A stretch of 52,352 nt of DNA from an uncultured Prevotella sp. (GTDB lineage: Bacteria; Bacteroidota; Bacteroidia; Bacteroidales; Bacteroidaceae). Positions 16,687-24,320 of the stretch are shown in pieces. Position numbers and translations under genes: made by a program. The stretch lies in assembly GCA_900319905.1 (NCBI GenBank), contig ONQB01000022.1:1-52352 (forward strand). Reading direction: 5' to 3'. The notes under the pieces were generated by a model. It searched no databases and had not been told where the DNA came from. It saw only the letters and a program-made list of their open reading frames with translations. How positions within the stretch are numbered: position 1 is the first letter of the stretch; each line of letters begins with the position of its first letter.

Positions 16687-18396
16687 TTATCTCACCACAA
16701 CCTTCTTTCCTCCACGAATGATCACGCCTTTGTAGTTCTTGTCCACACGCTGACCGGCGAGGTTGTAGATGGCATCGTCAGTGACACGTGCGTTGTTCTT
16801 GACGGTGGCTACACCAGTAGAGACATTGTTGTCAGCGATGGCGGTCAGTTTGCGGCTGCGTCCGTCGTAGACACCATTGAAGTCATCCATGAGGAAATAA
16901 CCGGGGGTAGTCATGCCCCAACTGTTGTTGCGGCTGCTGCTCAGACGGAACGTGAGGCCTGTCACGTCGCCCAGCTGACTGAGGTCGAGCCATGTCCAGT
17001 CCTTGACGTAGTAGTGGTCAGCCTCATTGGCGGAACGGTAGTCGGCGAGATAGTACGACACAGTGTCCTTCTTCGTCTCACCGTCCAGGCCGATGACATC
17101 CACACGATACCAGTCGCCTGTGGTAAAGGCACCCGTCGTCATACCATCGCCCACGAGTATGGCGTTCTGCAGATAGGCATTGGCAGCCACATAGAAGCCG
17201 CTGATGGTCTGCTTGCCCTCAGCCACATCGATGTTCTCACCCTGCGGATAGACCACGGCGTAGTTGTTGGACTGCGCATAGCCATGACCCAGGCAACTGT
17301 TGTACTGGTCGTGATAGTCGGCGAACGAGGTGTCGTGCTTGCCGGTGACACAGAAGCCGGACCAATAGGAATATTCGGGGAAATAGTTATAGTTGAAGAC
17401 GAAGCCTTTGGACTTGAACGACATGTTGTCCTCCGACAGAGGCATGATGGAGTCGGAGTCGAGGGCGATGTCCTCGAAGTCCACCACTAAGTCGAGATGA
17501 TGCTGTATGGCACTGACCGAAGCGTCGAGATGGCGGTCCTCAGCACCGCACACCTCTGTCGAGGTCTCGCCAAGCCAGCCCGCACTTTGGTTCAGACCAG
17601 TGTAGACCTTGACGAAGTCCACATAGTCGAGCAGCACGCTGTCGCGCGAGATGGGGTCGACGGCCCAGTCGAGGTCGAAGCTGCACGCCGTGGAGTCCAT
17701 ATTAGACTTGTTGTCGACATATCCATAGTCGTAGCTATTGAGCACCCAGTAAGTACCCGTTCCGCTCTTGTCCCAAGCATTGGCAGGCAGCAGGGTACCC
17801 TGGAAGGTCAGCGGACTCTGCAACCACAAGGGGAAGTACTCCTGCCGATGGAAGTTGTTGCGGGCCACAACACCACTGCCGCCTTGGTTGTCAGTCCAGG
17901 GCGTGTCCTTGAGCGAGTCGATGGTGTAGCTGATCTGATAGCCAAATACCATTTTGGCAAGGCTGTCGCGGTCGGCACTGCCTGCAATCTCGTACCATGG
18001 GTCGTCAGCAATACCATTGTGGTTGACATCCTTGCTCACCATCACGATGCCGGGCTCTGCCGAACCTGTAAAGCCGTTGCCGGCAATATAGAAGTCACGT
18101 TGTCCGTGCACGTTGGCAATGCTGTGGTCGAAATGAAACGTCACATAACCACCATAGGCGCCTAAGGTAATCATGCCATTCTTGCCACCACCGATGGCAT
18201 CGGTACATTTCTGTGCCATGGCAGCAGCGTCGTCGCCTGCCTCATACTTGGGCAGGGTGTTGACAAACTGGCCGGGTGCGGGACGGTATTCGTCGACAGC
18301 AAAGAGATATTTACTGGGTGACGTACTGGTAAGTCTCTGGGCTGATGCCGAGAGGGCCGTCACGCCGACGGCCAATAGAAGTAAACCTTTCTTCAT
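16687..18396 (-). CDS. Secreted DUF4465-like protein of the B12 operon
   Basis: A 569-residue exported protein with a type I signal peptide (MKKGLLLLAVGVTALSASAQ) and no lipobox cysteine. The first half carries an unassigned beta-rich region (GKNGMITLGAYGGYVTFHFDHS, DFYIAGNGF, VMVSKDVNHNGIADDPWYEIAG). The second half (from about VDFEDIALDSDSIM to GYFLMDDF) resembles DUF4465. The last residues form a short module (YNLAGQ, KNYKGV, GGKKV) shared with the BtuG-like neighbour. It is the third gene after the cobalamin riboswitch, 38 nt past the BtuG-like gene, so a role in binding cobamides at the cell surface is likely, perhaps like BtuH. That equivalence is inferred. Confidence 0.75.
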   Translation of the reverse strand: MKKGLLLLAVGVTALSASAQRLTSTSPSKYLFAVDEYRPAPGQFVNTLPKYEAGDDAAAMAQKCTDAIGGGKNGMITLGAYGGYVTFHFDHSIANVHGQRDFYIAGNGFTGSAEPGIVMVSKDVNHNGIADDPWYEIAGSADRDSLAKMVFGYQISYTIDSLKDTPWTDNQGGSGVVARNNFHRQEYFPLWLQSPLTFQGTLLPANAWDKSGTGTYWVLNSYDYGYVDNKSNMDSTACSFDLDWAVDPISRDSVLLDYVDFVKVYTGLNQSAGWLGETSTEVCGAEDRHLDASVSAIQHHLDLVVDFEDIALDSDSIMPLSEDNMSFKSKGFVFNYNYFPEYSYWSGFCVTGKHDTSFADYHDQYNSCLGHGYAQSNNYAVVYPQGENIDVAEGKQTISGFYVAANAYLQNAILVGDGMTTGAFTTGDWYRVDVIGLDGETKKDTVSYYLADYRSANEADHYYVKDWTWLDLSQLGDVTGLTFRLSSSRNNSWGMTTPGYFLMDDFNGVYDGRSRKLTAIADNNVSTGVATVKNNARVTDDAIYNLAGQRVDKNYKGVIIRGGKKVVVR

Positions 18397-18434
18397 AAGA
18401 AACTTATTATTGTGTTTATAACAGATGTGACTTG

Positions 18435-19661
18435 TTATCTTTGAATGTATTTTCTGCCGTTTCTCACGACCACGCCTTTGTAGTTCTTGTCCACAGGCTG
18501 TCCGGCAAGGTTGTAGAGGATGTGAGCGTCATCGCTCGCGACGGCCGGCCGATGGATGCCTGCCGTACCTGACGGCTTCAACGCAAGGATATGGGCGGGA
18601 TTGATGTAGGTCTGCAACGGACCGAAGATCTTTTCACCGCTGAAGGTATAACCATACAGATCGCCCGCTCCGGCGTAAGAGCCGGCATCAGTGAAGTAAA
18701 CGTTCTTGGTATAGGGAGAGATGTAAAGTTCGTAAGGCGTGGACAGCGTCTTGATGGCATTGGTGATAGTCTCATTGATGATGCCTTCGGTCACGCTGCC
18801 CGTAGAAGGGTCGATGGTTTTGAAGAACCAGTCATAGGCACCAGTGTTGTAAGAGAAAGCGCTGCCTATGGTGTAGAAACGGCTGCCGTCGGTAGTGTTG
18901 TAAGTGCAAGGGAAGTCGTAGGTGGTCACTTTGCCGCTCTCACAGTCAAGCACGACCGTCTTGGGGGTGTTGTCGTAGTAGTCACCCGCCGAGTTGACGC
19001 AAAGGTACTTGCCGGCCTGCGACATCTCACTGAAGAGGTTGGGCGCGCCAGTGTCGATGTTCTTCTCCAGCGTCATCGTGGCAGCATCGACCACGGAGAT
19101 GGTGGTCTCGTAGTCGTGGTGTTCCTGAAAAGAGTAGCCGCCGGTGTTGGCCACATACAGCTTACCGTCATAGAGACGGATGCCTTCGGGCTCCCAGCCC
19201 ACCTCACACGTGGCCGTGACCTTCTTCGTGGCCACGTCGATCTTTGCCACATAGCCTTTAGTGAACGTGGTGCCGCCACACCGATGGGCATACGACGTGA
19301 CATAGAGATAATGGCCGTCGGAACACATGCGGCGGTTGTTGGGCACGTCCTCTGTCGCGCCGCACGCCGTGCCATCGGGACGGATGAACTGTATGAGGTT
19401 GGACCAGTTCACGGCGATGGCAATGAGCGTGTCGTTGACTTGAATGATGTCGTTGGGCGTGTCACCCAACTTCGTGCCGTTGACTGCCCGGTACCATTGG
19501 TTGGTCAGCGTAGCGGTAGTACCATCGTAGTACGACAGTTGTCCGTTGTCGCTCTGCCAGTTGCCCTCATTACAGATGATGAGGTTTTCGCGTGTCTGTG
19601 CATGCACGGAAATCCCCAATGACATGAGGCTTGCGAATAGTGCGATGTATACATACTTCAT
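18435..19661 (-). CDS. BtuG-like beta-propeller, B12 capture protein
   Basis: A 408-residue exported protein with a signal peptide ending near VHAQ and a YncE-like/DUF5074-type beta-propeller. Blade repeats can be seen in segments such as PNDIIQVNDTLIAIAVN, RRMCSDGHYLYVTSYA, EPEGIRLYDGKLYVANTGG and SPYTKNVYFTDAG. In Bacteroides, BtuG is a propeller that captures vitamin B12 on top of BtuB; here the gene sits between a TonB receptor and a DUF4465-like gene under a cobalamin riboswitch. Unlike BtuG, the signal peptide has no lipobox Cys. The protein ends in the same C-terminal module as the DUF4465-like protein. The role is well supported by context; direct B12 binding is inferred. Confidence 0.82.
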   Translation of the reverse strand: MKYVYIALFASLMSLGISVHAQTRENLIICNEGNWQSDNGQLSYYDGTTATLTNQWYRAVNGTKLGDTPNDIIQVNDTLIAIAVNWSNLIQFIRPDGTACGATEDVPNNRRMCSDGHYLYVTSYAHRCGGTTFTKGYVAKIDVATKKVTATCEVGWEPEGIRLYDGKLYVANTGGYSFQEHHDYETTISVVDAATMTLEKNIDTGAPNLFSEMSQAGKYLCVNSAGDYYDNTPKTVVLDCESGKVTTYDFPCTYNTTDGSRFYTIGSAFSYNTGAYDWFFKTIDPSTGSVTEGIINETITNAIKTLSTPYELYISPYTKNVYFTDAGSYAGAGDLYGYTFSGEKIFGPLQTYINPAHILALKPSGTAGIHRPAVASDDAHILYNLAGQPVDKNYKGVVVRNGRKYIQR

Positions 19662-19671
19662 ATGCGAACAA

Positions 19672-21606
19672 TTAAAGAGTGAACTTCATAGTGACGGCAT
19701 AGCGTCGGCCAGGCATGGGCCAGCGCTGAATCATCTCGTAGGGCTTGTCGAAGAGGTTCTGGCATTCGGCCTCAACGGTCAGCCACCGGTAGGTGTAGCC
19801 CACCTTCACATCGGTGCAGTTGTAGGCATCGAGCGGGTCGTCGACACTGTTTTGCGCCGTCCAATAACGCTTGTCCACGAACATGTCGGAGACCGATGCC
19901 GACCAGCCTTTCCACAGGAAGGTGTAGATAGCCGAGAACGACCAGCGTGGGGCATAGGCCACGAAGTCGTTGTAGTCTTTGCCGCCGGGATTGGTGCGGT
20001 TGCGGTCGTCCTGGAAGGTACCGGAAAGCATGATAATGTGGTGCTTGAACGTGGCATTCACCGAGAGGTCGACACCCAGGCAACGCGTGTAGCCGTAGTT
20101 GAGCATGGACCACTGAAAAGAGCCTTTCAGCGGCAGACACACGATACGGTCTTTCACATGGTTGTAGTAGCCGTCCAGCTGCACTTGCAGCCAGTCGTGG
20201 GAATAGCTGAAACCGACGTCCACCTGCTTGGTGTATTCGGGTCGAAGCGAACGGTTGCCCACCAGCGTATAATAAAGGTCGTTGAGCGTAGGAATGCGGA
20301 ACACCGACTTATAGAAGGTTCTGAGCGTCCAGTCACCCAGTGTGTAAGATGCCATGGCATCCCACGTGAACCGATGCAGAGGATCAGCCTGCCGACGGGT
20401 GTGGTCGCGGCAATAGGTGTAAAGTCCCGTCGCGTTGAGCGCCAGTCCCTTCCACCTGTAGAAGACGGAGAGCGAGGTCTTATTGTCCAAGCGGTAGACG
20501 TAGCTGAAGTGTTTCAGGTCGGCCGTAAGATCGCTCCACCGCAGGTCAGACGACAGTGAGACACCAAGATCCTTATAAGAATAGGAAGCGGCTACAGCTC
20601 CGTAGGCATCCTGCTGATGATACGTCACGTTGCTATGCACGCTCATGTTGTAGTCGTAGTCTGAACGATAGTGCAGACGGTCGTTGGCATATTTCAGGAT
20701 GGCACGCAGACCGAACGACCCGAAATGGTCCTGCCAGGACAGCTGGCTGAAGAAGTTCTGGTCCCACTCGCGACCCACATCGGTATAGAGGTCGGACAGC
20801 CTTCTGACAATGCCACCGGGCAGTCCACGGTAAGATATATAATAATAGGTATGCCATTGCAACGGACCGAGGAAGACGCAACTTTCAGCACGAAACTGGT
20901 CGAGGTCAGAGTTGCGGCGCGTGCCCGTCGTATCCTCATACTCCGTGTGATAATGAAAGGGATAGTCACCGTCGGTATGAGTGTACTGCATGTCAAGAAA
21001 GCCCAATCGATGATAGGAATAGTTCAGGTTCACCTTGTGGGTATTGAACGAGCCATAGGAGTAACCGGCATGAAGGGCTGTGCTGTCGGGTCGTCGCGTC
21101 TTGAGGTAAATGGTGGCGGCAGAGGCATATTCGCTGGCCGTCATCAGCGGCTCGGTCTTATTGGCATTGAAGAGAGAGACCGCCTCCAACGTTGAGAGCG
21201 AGTACTTGCCCAAGTCAACCGTGCCATTCTGTGCATTGGTGATGCGCACGCCGTCAAGATAGACGCCCACATGCTGTGAACCCAATGAGCGCACGTTGAC
21301 CGTCTTTTGTCCGCCAAGTCCTCCGTAGTCCTTGATCTGCACACCGGCGAGATACTTCAGCGCATCTGCCACGTTATTGGAAGCCAATGCGTCAATCTGC
21401 GCCCTGGTGATGGTCTGGTGGGGTGACACGTGTTGTGTACCGCGTGCCACAACCTCCTCGAGCTGATACACCGAATCGGTGACCAGCTGTTGCCCGTGCA
21501 CCGCATGCACATGTTGAGCCATAGCAGGCACAACGTTCATGACAACGGCCGCCAGCCACACAATAGCCAGCTCCTGTTTGCCAAAGTGAAAGAATCGACC
21601 ACGCAT
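19672..21606 (-). CDS. btuB: TonB-dependent outer-membrane receptor, BtuB-like
   Basis: A 644-residue outer-membrane receptor. After a signal peptide come the TonB box/plug region (EEVVARGTQHV, the plug signature IDALASNNVADALKYLAGVQ and VNVRSLGSQHVGVYLDGVRI) and a long beta-barrel ending in Phe-Thr-Leu, near the usual aromatic end. Length is close to E. coli BtuB (about 610) and far below SusC-type receptors (about 1000). It is the first gene after the cobalamin riboswitch, which strongly suggests cobalamin or cobamide import powered by TonB. The BtuG-like gene follows after 10 nt. Confidence 0.9.
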   Translation of the reverse strand: MRGRFFHFGKQELAIVWLAAVVMNVVPAMAQHVHAVHGQQLVTDSVYQLEEVVARGTQHVSPHQTITRAQIDALASNNVADALKYLAGVQIKDYGGLGGQKTVNVRSLGSQHVGVYLDGVRITNAQNGTVDLGKYSLSTLEAVSLFNANKTEPLMTASEYASAATIYLKTRRPDSTALHAGYSYGSFNTHKVNLNYSYHRLGFLDMQYTHTDGDYPFHYHTEYEDTTGTRRNSDLDQFRAESCVFLGPLQWHTYYYISYRGLPGGIVRRLSDLYTDVGREWDQNFFSQLSWQDHFGSFGLRAILKYANDRLHYRSDYDYNMSVHSNVTYHQQDAYGAVAASYSYKDLGVSLSSDLRWSDLTADLKHFSYVYRLDNKTSLSVFYRWKGLALNATGLYTYCRDHTRRQADPLHRFTWDAMASYTLGDWTLRTFYKSVFRIPTLNDLYYTLVGNRSLRPEYTKQVDVGFSYSHDWLQVQLDGYYNHVKDRIVCLPLKGSFQWSMLNYGYTRCLGVDLSVNATFKHHIIMLSGTFQDDRNRTNPGGKDYNDFVAYAPRWSFSAIYTFLWKGWSASVSDMFVDKRYWTAQNSVDDPLDAYNCTDVKVGYTYRWLTVEAECQNLFDKPYEMIQRWPMPGRRYAVTMKFTL

Positions 21607-21688
21607 GTCCTTCTATCAATCGTTATCGCAAAGCGTTATTCTATTTCCGTCTCACCGAACCCACGCAGGAGGCGTTTCCTATAGCAAT

Positions 21689-21843
21689 GGCAGGTCTTCT
21701 GGCTCGCAGTCAGGCAGCGAACGGTCTTCCCGAAAAATGTCAGTGACACGATTGTTCGCCCCATGAAGGACTGCACACAGCAGCGGGACTGTCCGGGATT
21801 CTCACCCGGTTCCCTTTTCATCACGTTTGTACGTGAACCAATG
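21689..21843 (-). promoter_or_regulatory. Cobalamin riboswitch
   Basis: On the minus strand the segment contains the core of a cobalamin aptamer: AAAAGGGAACCGGGTGAGAA, then the CCCGGACAGTCCCGCTGCTGT segment, a B12-box-like GTCACTG at 21741-21747, and the closing GAGCCAGAAGACCTGCC. It lies just upstream of the BtuB-like gene, about 80 nt before its start. Ligand binding should lower expression of the three-gene uptake operon. Edges are approximate. Confidence 0.92.
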
Positions 21844-21848
21844 CGCTG

Positions 21849-21856
21849 CAAAGTTA
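21849..21856 (-). promoter_or_regulatory. Predicted -7 box of the B12 operon
   Basis: TAACTTTG on the minus strand matches TAnnTTTG and ends right before the riboswitch, so the aptamer would start close to the transcript's 5' end. A CTTG lies 22 nt upstream, a slightly long spacer. Confidence 0.6.
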
Positions 21857-21932
21857 CAAAAAAGATTCGACCCCCATGCAAGACAACACCGATATTTTAT
21901 GGTCTCTTCTCAAATCACTAGCCACGAAGCTC

Positions 21933-22112
21933 CTCGCCTATCTTGCCTACCCCGCCCACCTCGCCTACTTTGCCTACCCTGCCTACCCTGCCTACCTCGC
22001 CTACCTCGCCTACCCTACCTACCCTGCCTACCTTGCCTATCTTGCCTACCCTGCCTACCTTGCCCACCTTGCCTACCTCGCCTACCCTGCCTACCCTGCC
22101 TACCCCGCCTAT
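21933..22112. repeat. 20-unit 9-bp tandem repeat (VNTR)
   Basis: Twenty imperfect copies of a 9-bp unit (consensus CYTGCCTAC) run without a break. Because the unit is a multiple of three, the plus strand stays open and reads Leu/Pro-Ala-Tyr in one frame; an ATG frame at 21876-22157 includes it. I do not call that frame a gene, because it has no promoter box or familiar domain. The array lies between the B12 operon promoter and the gdhA promoter and is likely prone to slippage. Confidence 0.9.
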
Positions 22113-22132
22113 TCCTTAAAAAAACAAAAAGC

Positions 22133-22155
22133 AAGCACCGCACGTGCTTTTTTTT
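22133..22155. terminator. Rho-independent terminator before gdhA
   Basis: A 6-bp stem (22133-22138 with 22144-22149) and a 5-nt loop are followed on the plus strand by eight T residues. The minus-strand side is also T-rich, so it could work both ways. It separates the 9-bp repeat from the gdhA promoter. Confidence 0.65.
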
Positions 22156-22164
22156 GAGTTTTTA

Positions 22165-22196
22165 TTTGGTTGGTATCAAATATAAACCTAACTTTG
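22165..22196 (+). promoter_or_regulatory. Predicted gdhA promoter
   Basis: TTTG (22165-22168), a 20-nt spacer and TAACTTTG (22189-22196) match the Bacteroidetes consensus closely, about 38 nt before the gdhA start. Confidence 0.8.
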
Positions 22197-22234
22197 AGTC
22201 GATTTAAAAACCTTTTGCTAAATATACTATTACT

Positions 22235-23572
22235 ATGGAAGTAGAGCAAGTATTAAAAGGCCTGATGTGGAAACACTCTGACGAACCAGAATTCTTACAG
22301 GCAGTGAAAGAAGTCCTTATCTCCATTAAGGACGTCTACAACGAACACCCCGAGTTTGAAAAAGCTAAGATCATAGAGCGGCTGGTGGAGCCGGAACGCG
22401 TCATCATCTTCCGTGTGCCATGGGTTGACGACAATGGTGAGGTGCATGTGAACACCGGTTACCGCGTACAGTTCAACAGCGCCATAGGTCCCTACAAGGG
22501 CGGTCTGCGCTTCCACCCGTCAGTCACGCTGAGCATCATGAAGTTCCTGGGCTTTGAACAGACATTCAAGAACGCCCTGACGACACTACCGATGGGCGGT
22601 GCCAAAGGCGGCTCCGACTTCTCCATCCGTGGCCGCAGCGACGCTGAGGTGATGCGCTTCTGTCAGTCGTTCATGCAGGAGCTTTATCACTACATAGGCC
22701 CCGACGAGGATGTGCCGGCAGGAGACATCGGCGTGGGCGGACGCGAGATTGGCTACCTCTTTGGCGAATACAAGAAACTGACCCATCAGTTCCAAGGTGT
22801 CATCACCGGTAAGGGCATGGAATGGGGCGGCTCGATCCTACGGCCCGAGGCAACGGGCTTCGGCGCACTCTATTTCGTCAACGAGATGCTCCAGACCCAC
22901 GGCATCGACATCAAGGGCAAGACCATCGCACTCTCCGGCTTCGGCAACGTAGCATGGGGTGCCGTCAAGAAAGCGGCCGAATTGGGAGCCAAGGTCATCA
23001 CGATCAGCGGTCCCGACGGTTATATCTACGACCCGGAGGGCATCAGCGGCGAGCGCAATGACTTCATGCTTGAGCTCAGGGCCAGTGGCGAAGATATCTG
23101 CTCGCCCTATGCCGAGGAATTCAAGAGCGCTACGTTCTATCCGGGCAAGAAGCCTTGGGAGCAGAAGGCTGACATCTATCTCACCTGCGCTACCCAAAAC
23201 GAGCTCGACGGCAACGATGCCGACCGTATACTCGCCAACAAACCGCTCTGCGTAGCTGAGGTGAGCAATATGGGATGCACAGCAGAAGCCGTTGAGAAGT
23301 TTGTCAAAGCTCACCAGCTCTTCGCACCGGGCAAGGCTGTCAACGCCGGTGGCGTGGCCACCTCGGGACTGGAAATGACGCAAAACTCCATGAGACTGCA
23401 CTGGAGCGCTAAGGAAGTGGACGAGAAGTTGCACTACATCATGCACTCGATTCACGAGCAGTGCACACAGTACGGCCAGCAGGCCGACGGCTACATCGAC
23501 TACGTGCGCGGAGCCAACGTGGCTGGCTTCATGAAAGTAGCCAACGCCATGATGGCCCAAGGCATCGTATAG
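22235..23572 (+). CDS. gdhA: Glutamate dehydrogenase (NADP-type, hexameric)
   Basis: A 445-residue cytosolic enzyme that interconverts 2-oxoglutarate plus ammonia with glutamate, the main ammonia assimilation route in many Bacteroidales. The dehydrogenase motifs are clear: the substrate-binding GPYKGGLRFHPSV near residue 90, the catalytic-lysine loop LPMGGAKGGSDF, and a nucleotide-binding fold around ALSGFGNVAWGAVKKAAELG. Length and the N-terminal extension match the NADP-specific small-subunit hexameric class. It has its own promoter and a hairpin downstream. Coenzyme preference is inferred from family resemblance. Confidence 0.96.
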   Translation: MEVEQVLKGLMWKHSDEPEFLQAVKEVLISIKDVYNEHPEFEKAKIIERLVEPERVIIFRVPWVDDNGEVHVNTGYRVQFNSAIGPYKGGLRFHPSVTLSIMKFLGFEQTFKNALTTLPMGGAKGGSDFSIRGRSDAEVMRFCQSFMQELYHYIGPDEDVPAGDIGVGGREIGYLFGEYKKLTHQFQGVITGKGMEWGGSILRPEATGFGALYFVNEMLQTHGIDIKGKTIALSGFGNVAWGAVKKAAELGAKVITISGPDGYIYDPEGISGERNDFMLELRASGEDICSPYAEEFKSATFYPGKKPWEQKADIYLTCATQNELDGNDADRILANKPLCVAEVSNMGCTAEAVEKFVKAHQLFAPGKAVNAGGVATSGLEMTQNSMRLHWSAKEVDEKLHYIMHSIHEQCTQYGQQADGYIDYVRGANVAGFMKVANAMMAQGIV

Positions 23573-23588
23573 CCGAAGGAGCAAAAGA

Positions 23589-23632
23589 GACAGGTCTTGC
23601 CAGCCAACAACACAGACGAGGCAGGACCTGTC
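23589..23632 (+). terminator. Hairpin after gdhA
   Basis: A 13-bp stem with one G-T pair (23589-23601 with 23620-23632) lies 16 nt past the gdhA stop and just before the RlpA-like gene. There is no T-run after it, so it could be an attenuator or an mRNA-stabilising hairpin instead of a full terminator. Confidence 0.5.
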
Positions 23633-23643
23633 AATAAAATTGA

Positions 23644-24186
23644 GTGAAACATTATAGATATATAAAAGCGCTTAGCCTGCTTGTGCTAAGCTTTTTGGCA
23701 ATGAGTCTTACCCCTGTGGAAGCACAAACGCACAGGGGGAAGGCTACGTATTACTCTAAAAAAGCCACCGGCACACGTACTGCCAGTGGCGAACGCTTGC
23801 ATCACGACAGTCTGACGTGTGCCCATCGCACATATCCTTTCGGCACCATCTTGAAAGTGACCAATCTGAGAAACGGCAAGGAAGTGCTGGTAAGGGTCAC
23901 TGACCGCGGACCATTCTCCCGCGGGCGCATCATTGACTTGAGCTATGGTGCCGCCAAAGCCTTGGGCATGCTCTCACAGGGCGTGGCGATGGTAGAGGTG
24001 CAACGTGCCGACACACCCCGCATCCCCTATCGTGATAATCCAGAAGAGGAGGAAACGGGACTGCCAGCCTTCGAGTTTGATTTCGGACAGGTCACCTCCG
24101 AGCTTCTCCCGAAACCGAAAACGCCTACGCTGAAAGCACCTCCCAAGAGAGGAGTCAAGCTGAAGGTTTCCCCACACGAGCCATAA
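23644..24186 (+). CDS. rlpA: RlpA-like secreted double-psi beta-barrel protein
   Basis: A 180-residue exported protein starting at a GTG (MKHYRYIKALSLLVLSF). The signal peptide ends near PVEAQ. The RlpA domain follows: GKATYYSKKATGTRTASGE, YPFGTILKVTNLRNGK, VRVTDRGPFSRGRIIDLSYGAAKALGM, with the conserved Asp residues of septal lytic transglycosylases. The SPOR domain that some RlpA proteins carry is absent; instead there is a proline- and lysine-rich tail. Likely role: cleaving or binding peptidoglycan strands without stem peptides. The gene follows gdhA by 71 nt with a hairpin in between, so cotranscription is uncertain. Confidence 0.86.
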   Translation: MKHYRYIKALSLLVLSFLAMSLTPVEAQTHRGKATYYSKKATGTRTASGERLHHDSLTCAHRTYPFGTILKVTNLRNGKEVLVRVTDRGPFSRGRIIDLSYGAAKALGMLSQGVAMVEVQRADTPRIPYRDNPEEEETGLPAFEFDFGQVTSELLPKPKTPTLKAPPKRGVKLKVSPHEP

Positions 24187-24320
24187 TCCGGGCCAATGTC
24201 TTTCAGCCCTGTCCTCACCTAAAAGCCGGGGAATAGTCCACACGATGCATCAAAAGAAAAGACGACTGCGTTTTCTCTCTTGATGTGAAAGTACAGTCTG
24301 TCTACACGAAAAGGCTACGC

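Noticed and set aside
21876-22157. The Leu/Pro-Ala-Tyr repeat frame as a real gene
   Set aside because: The frame stays open only because of the 9-bp repeat; no promoter box was seen before the ATG and all three frames are open.
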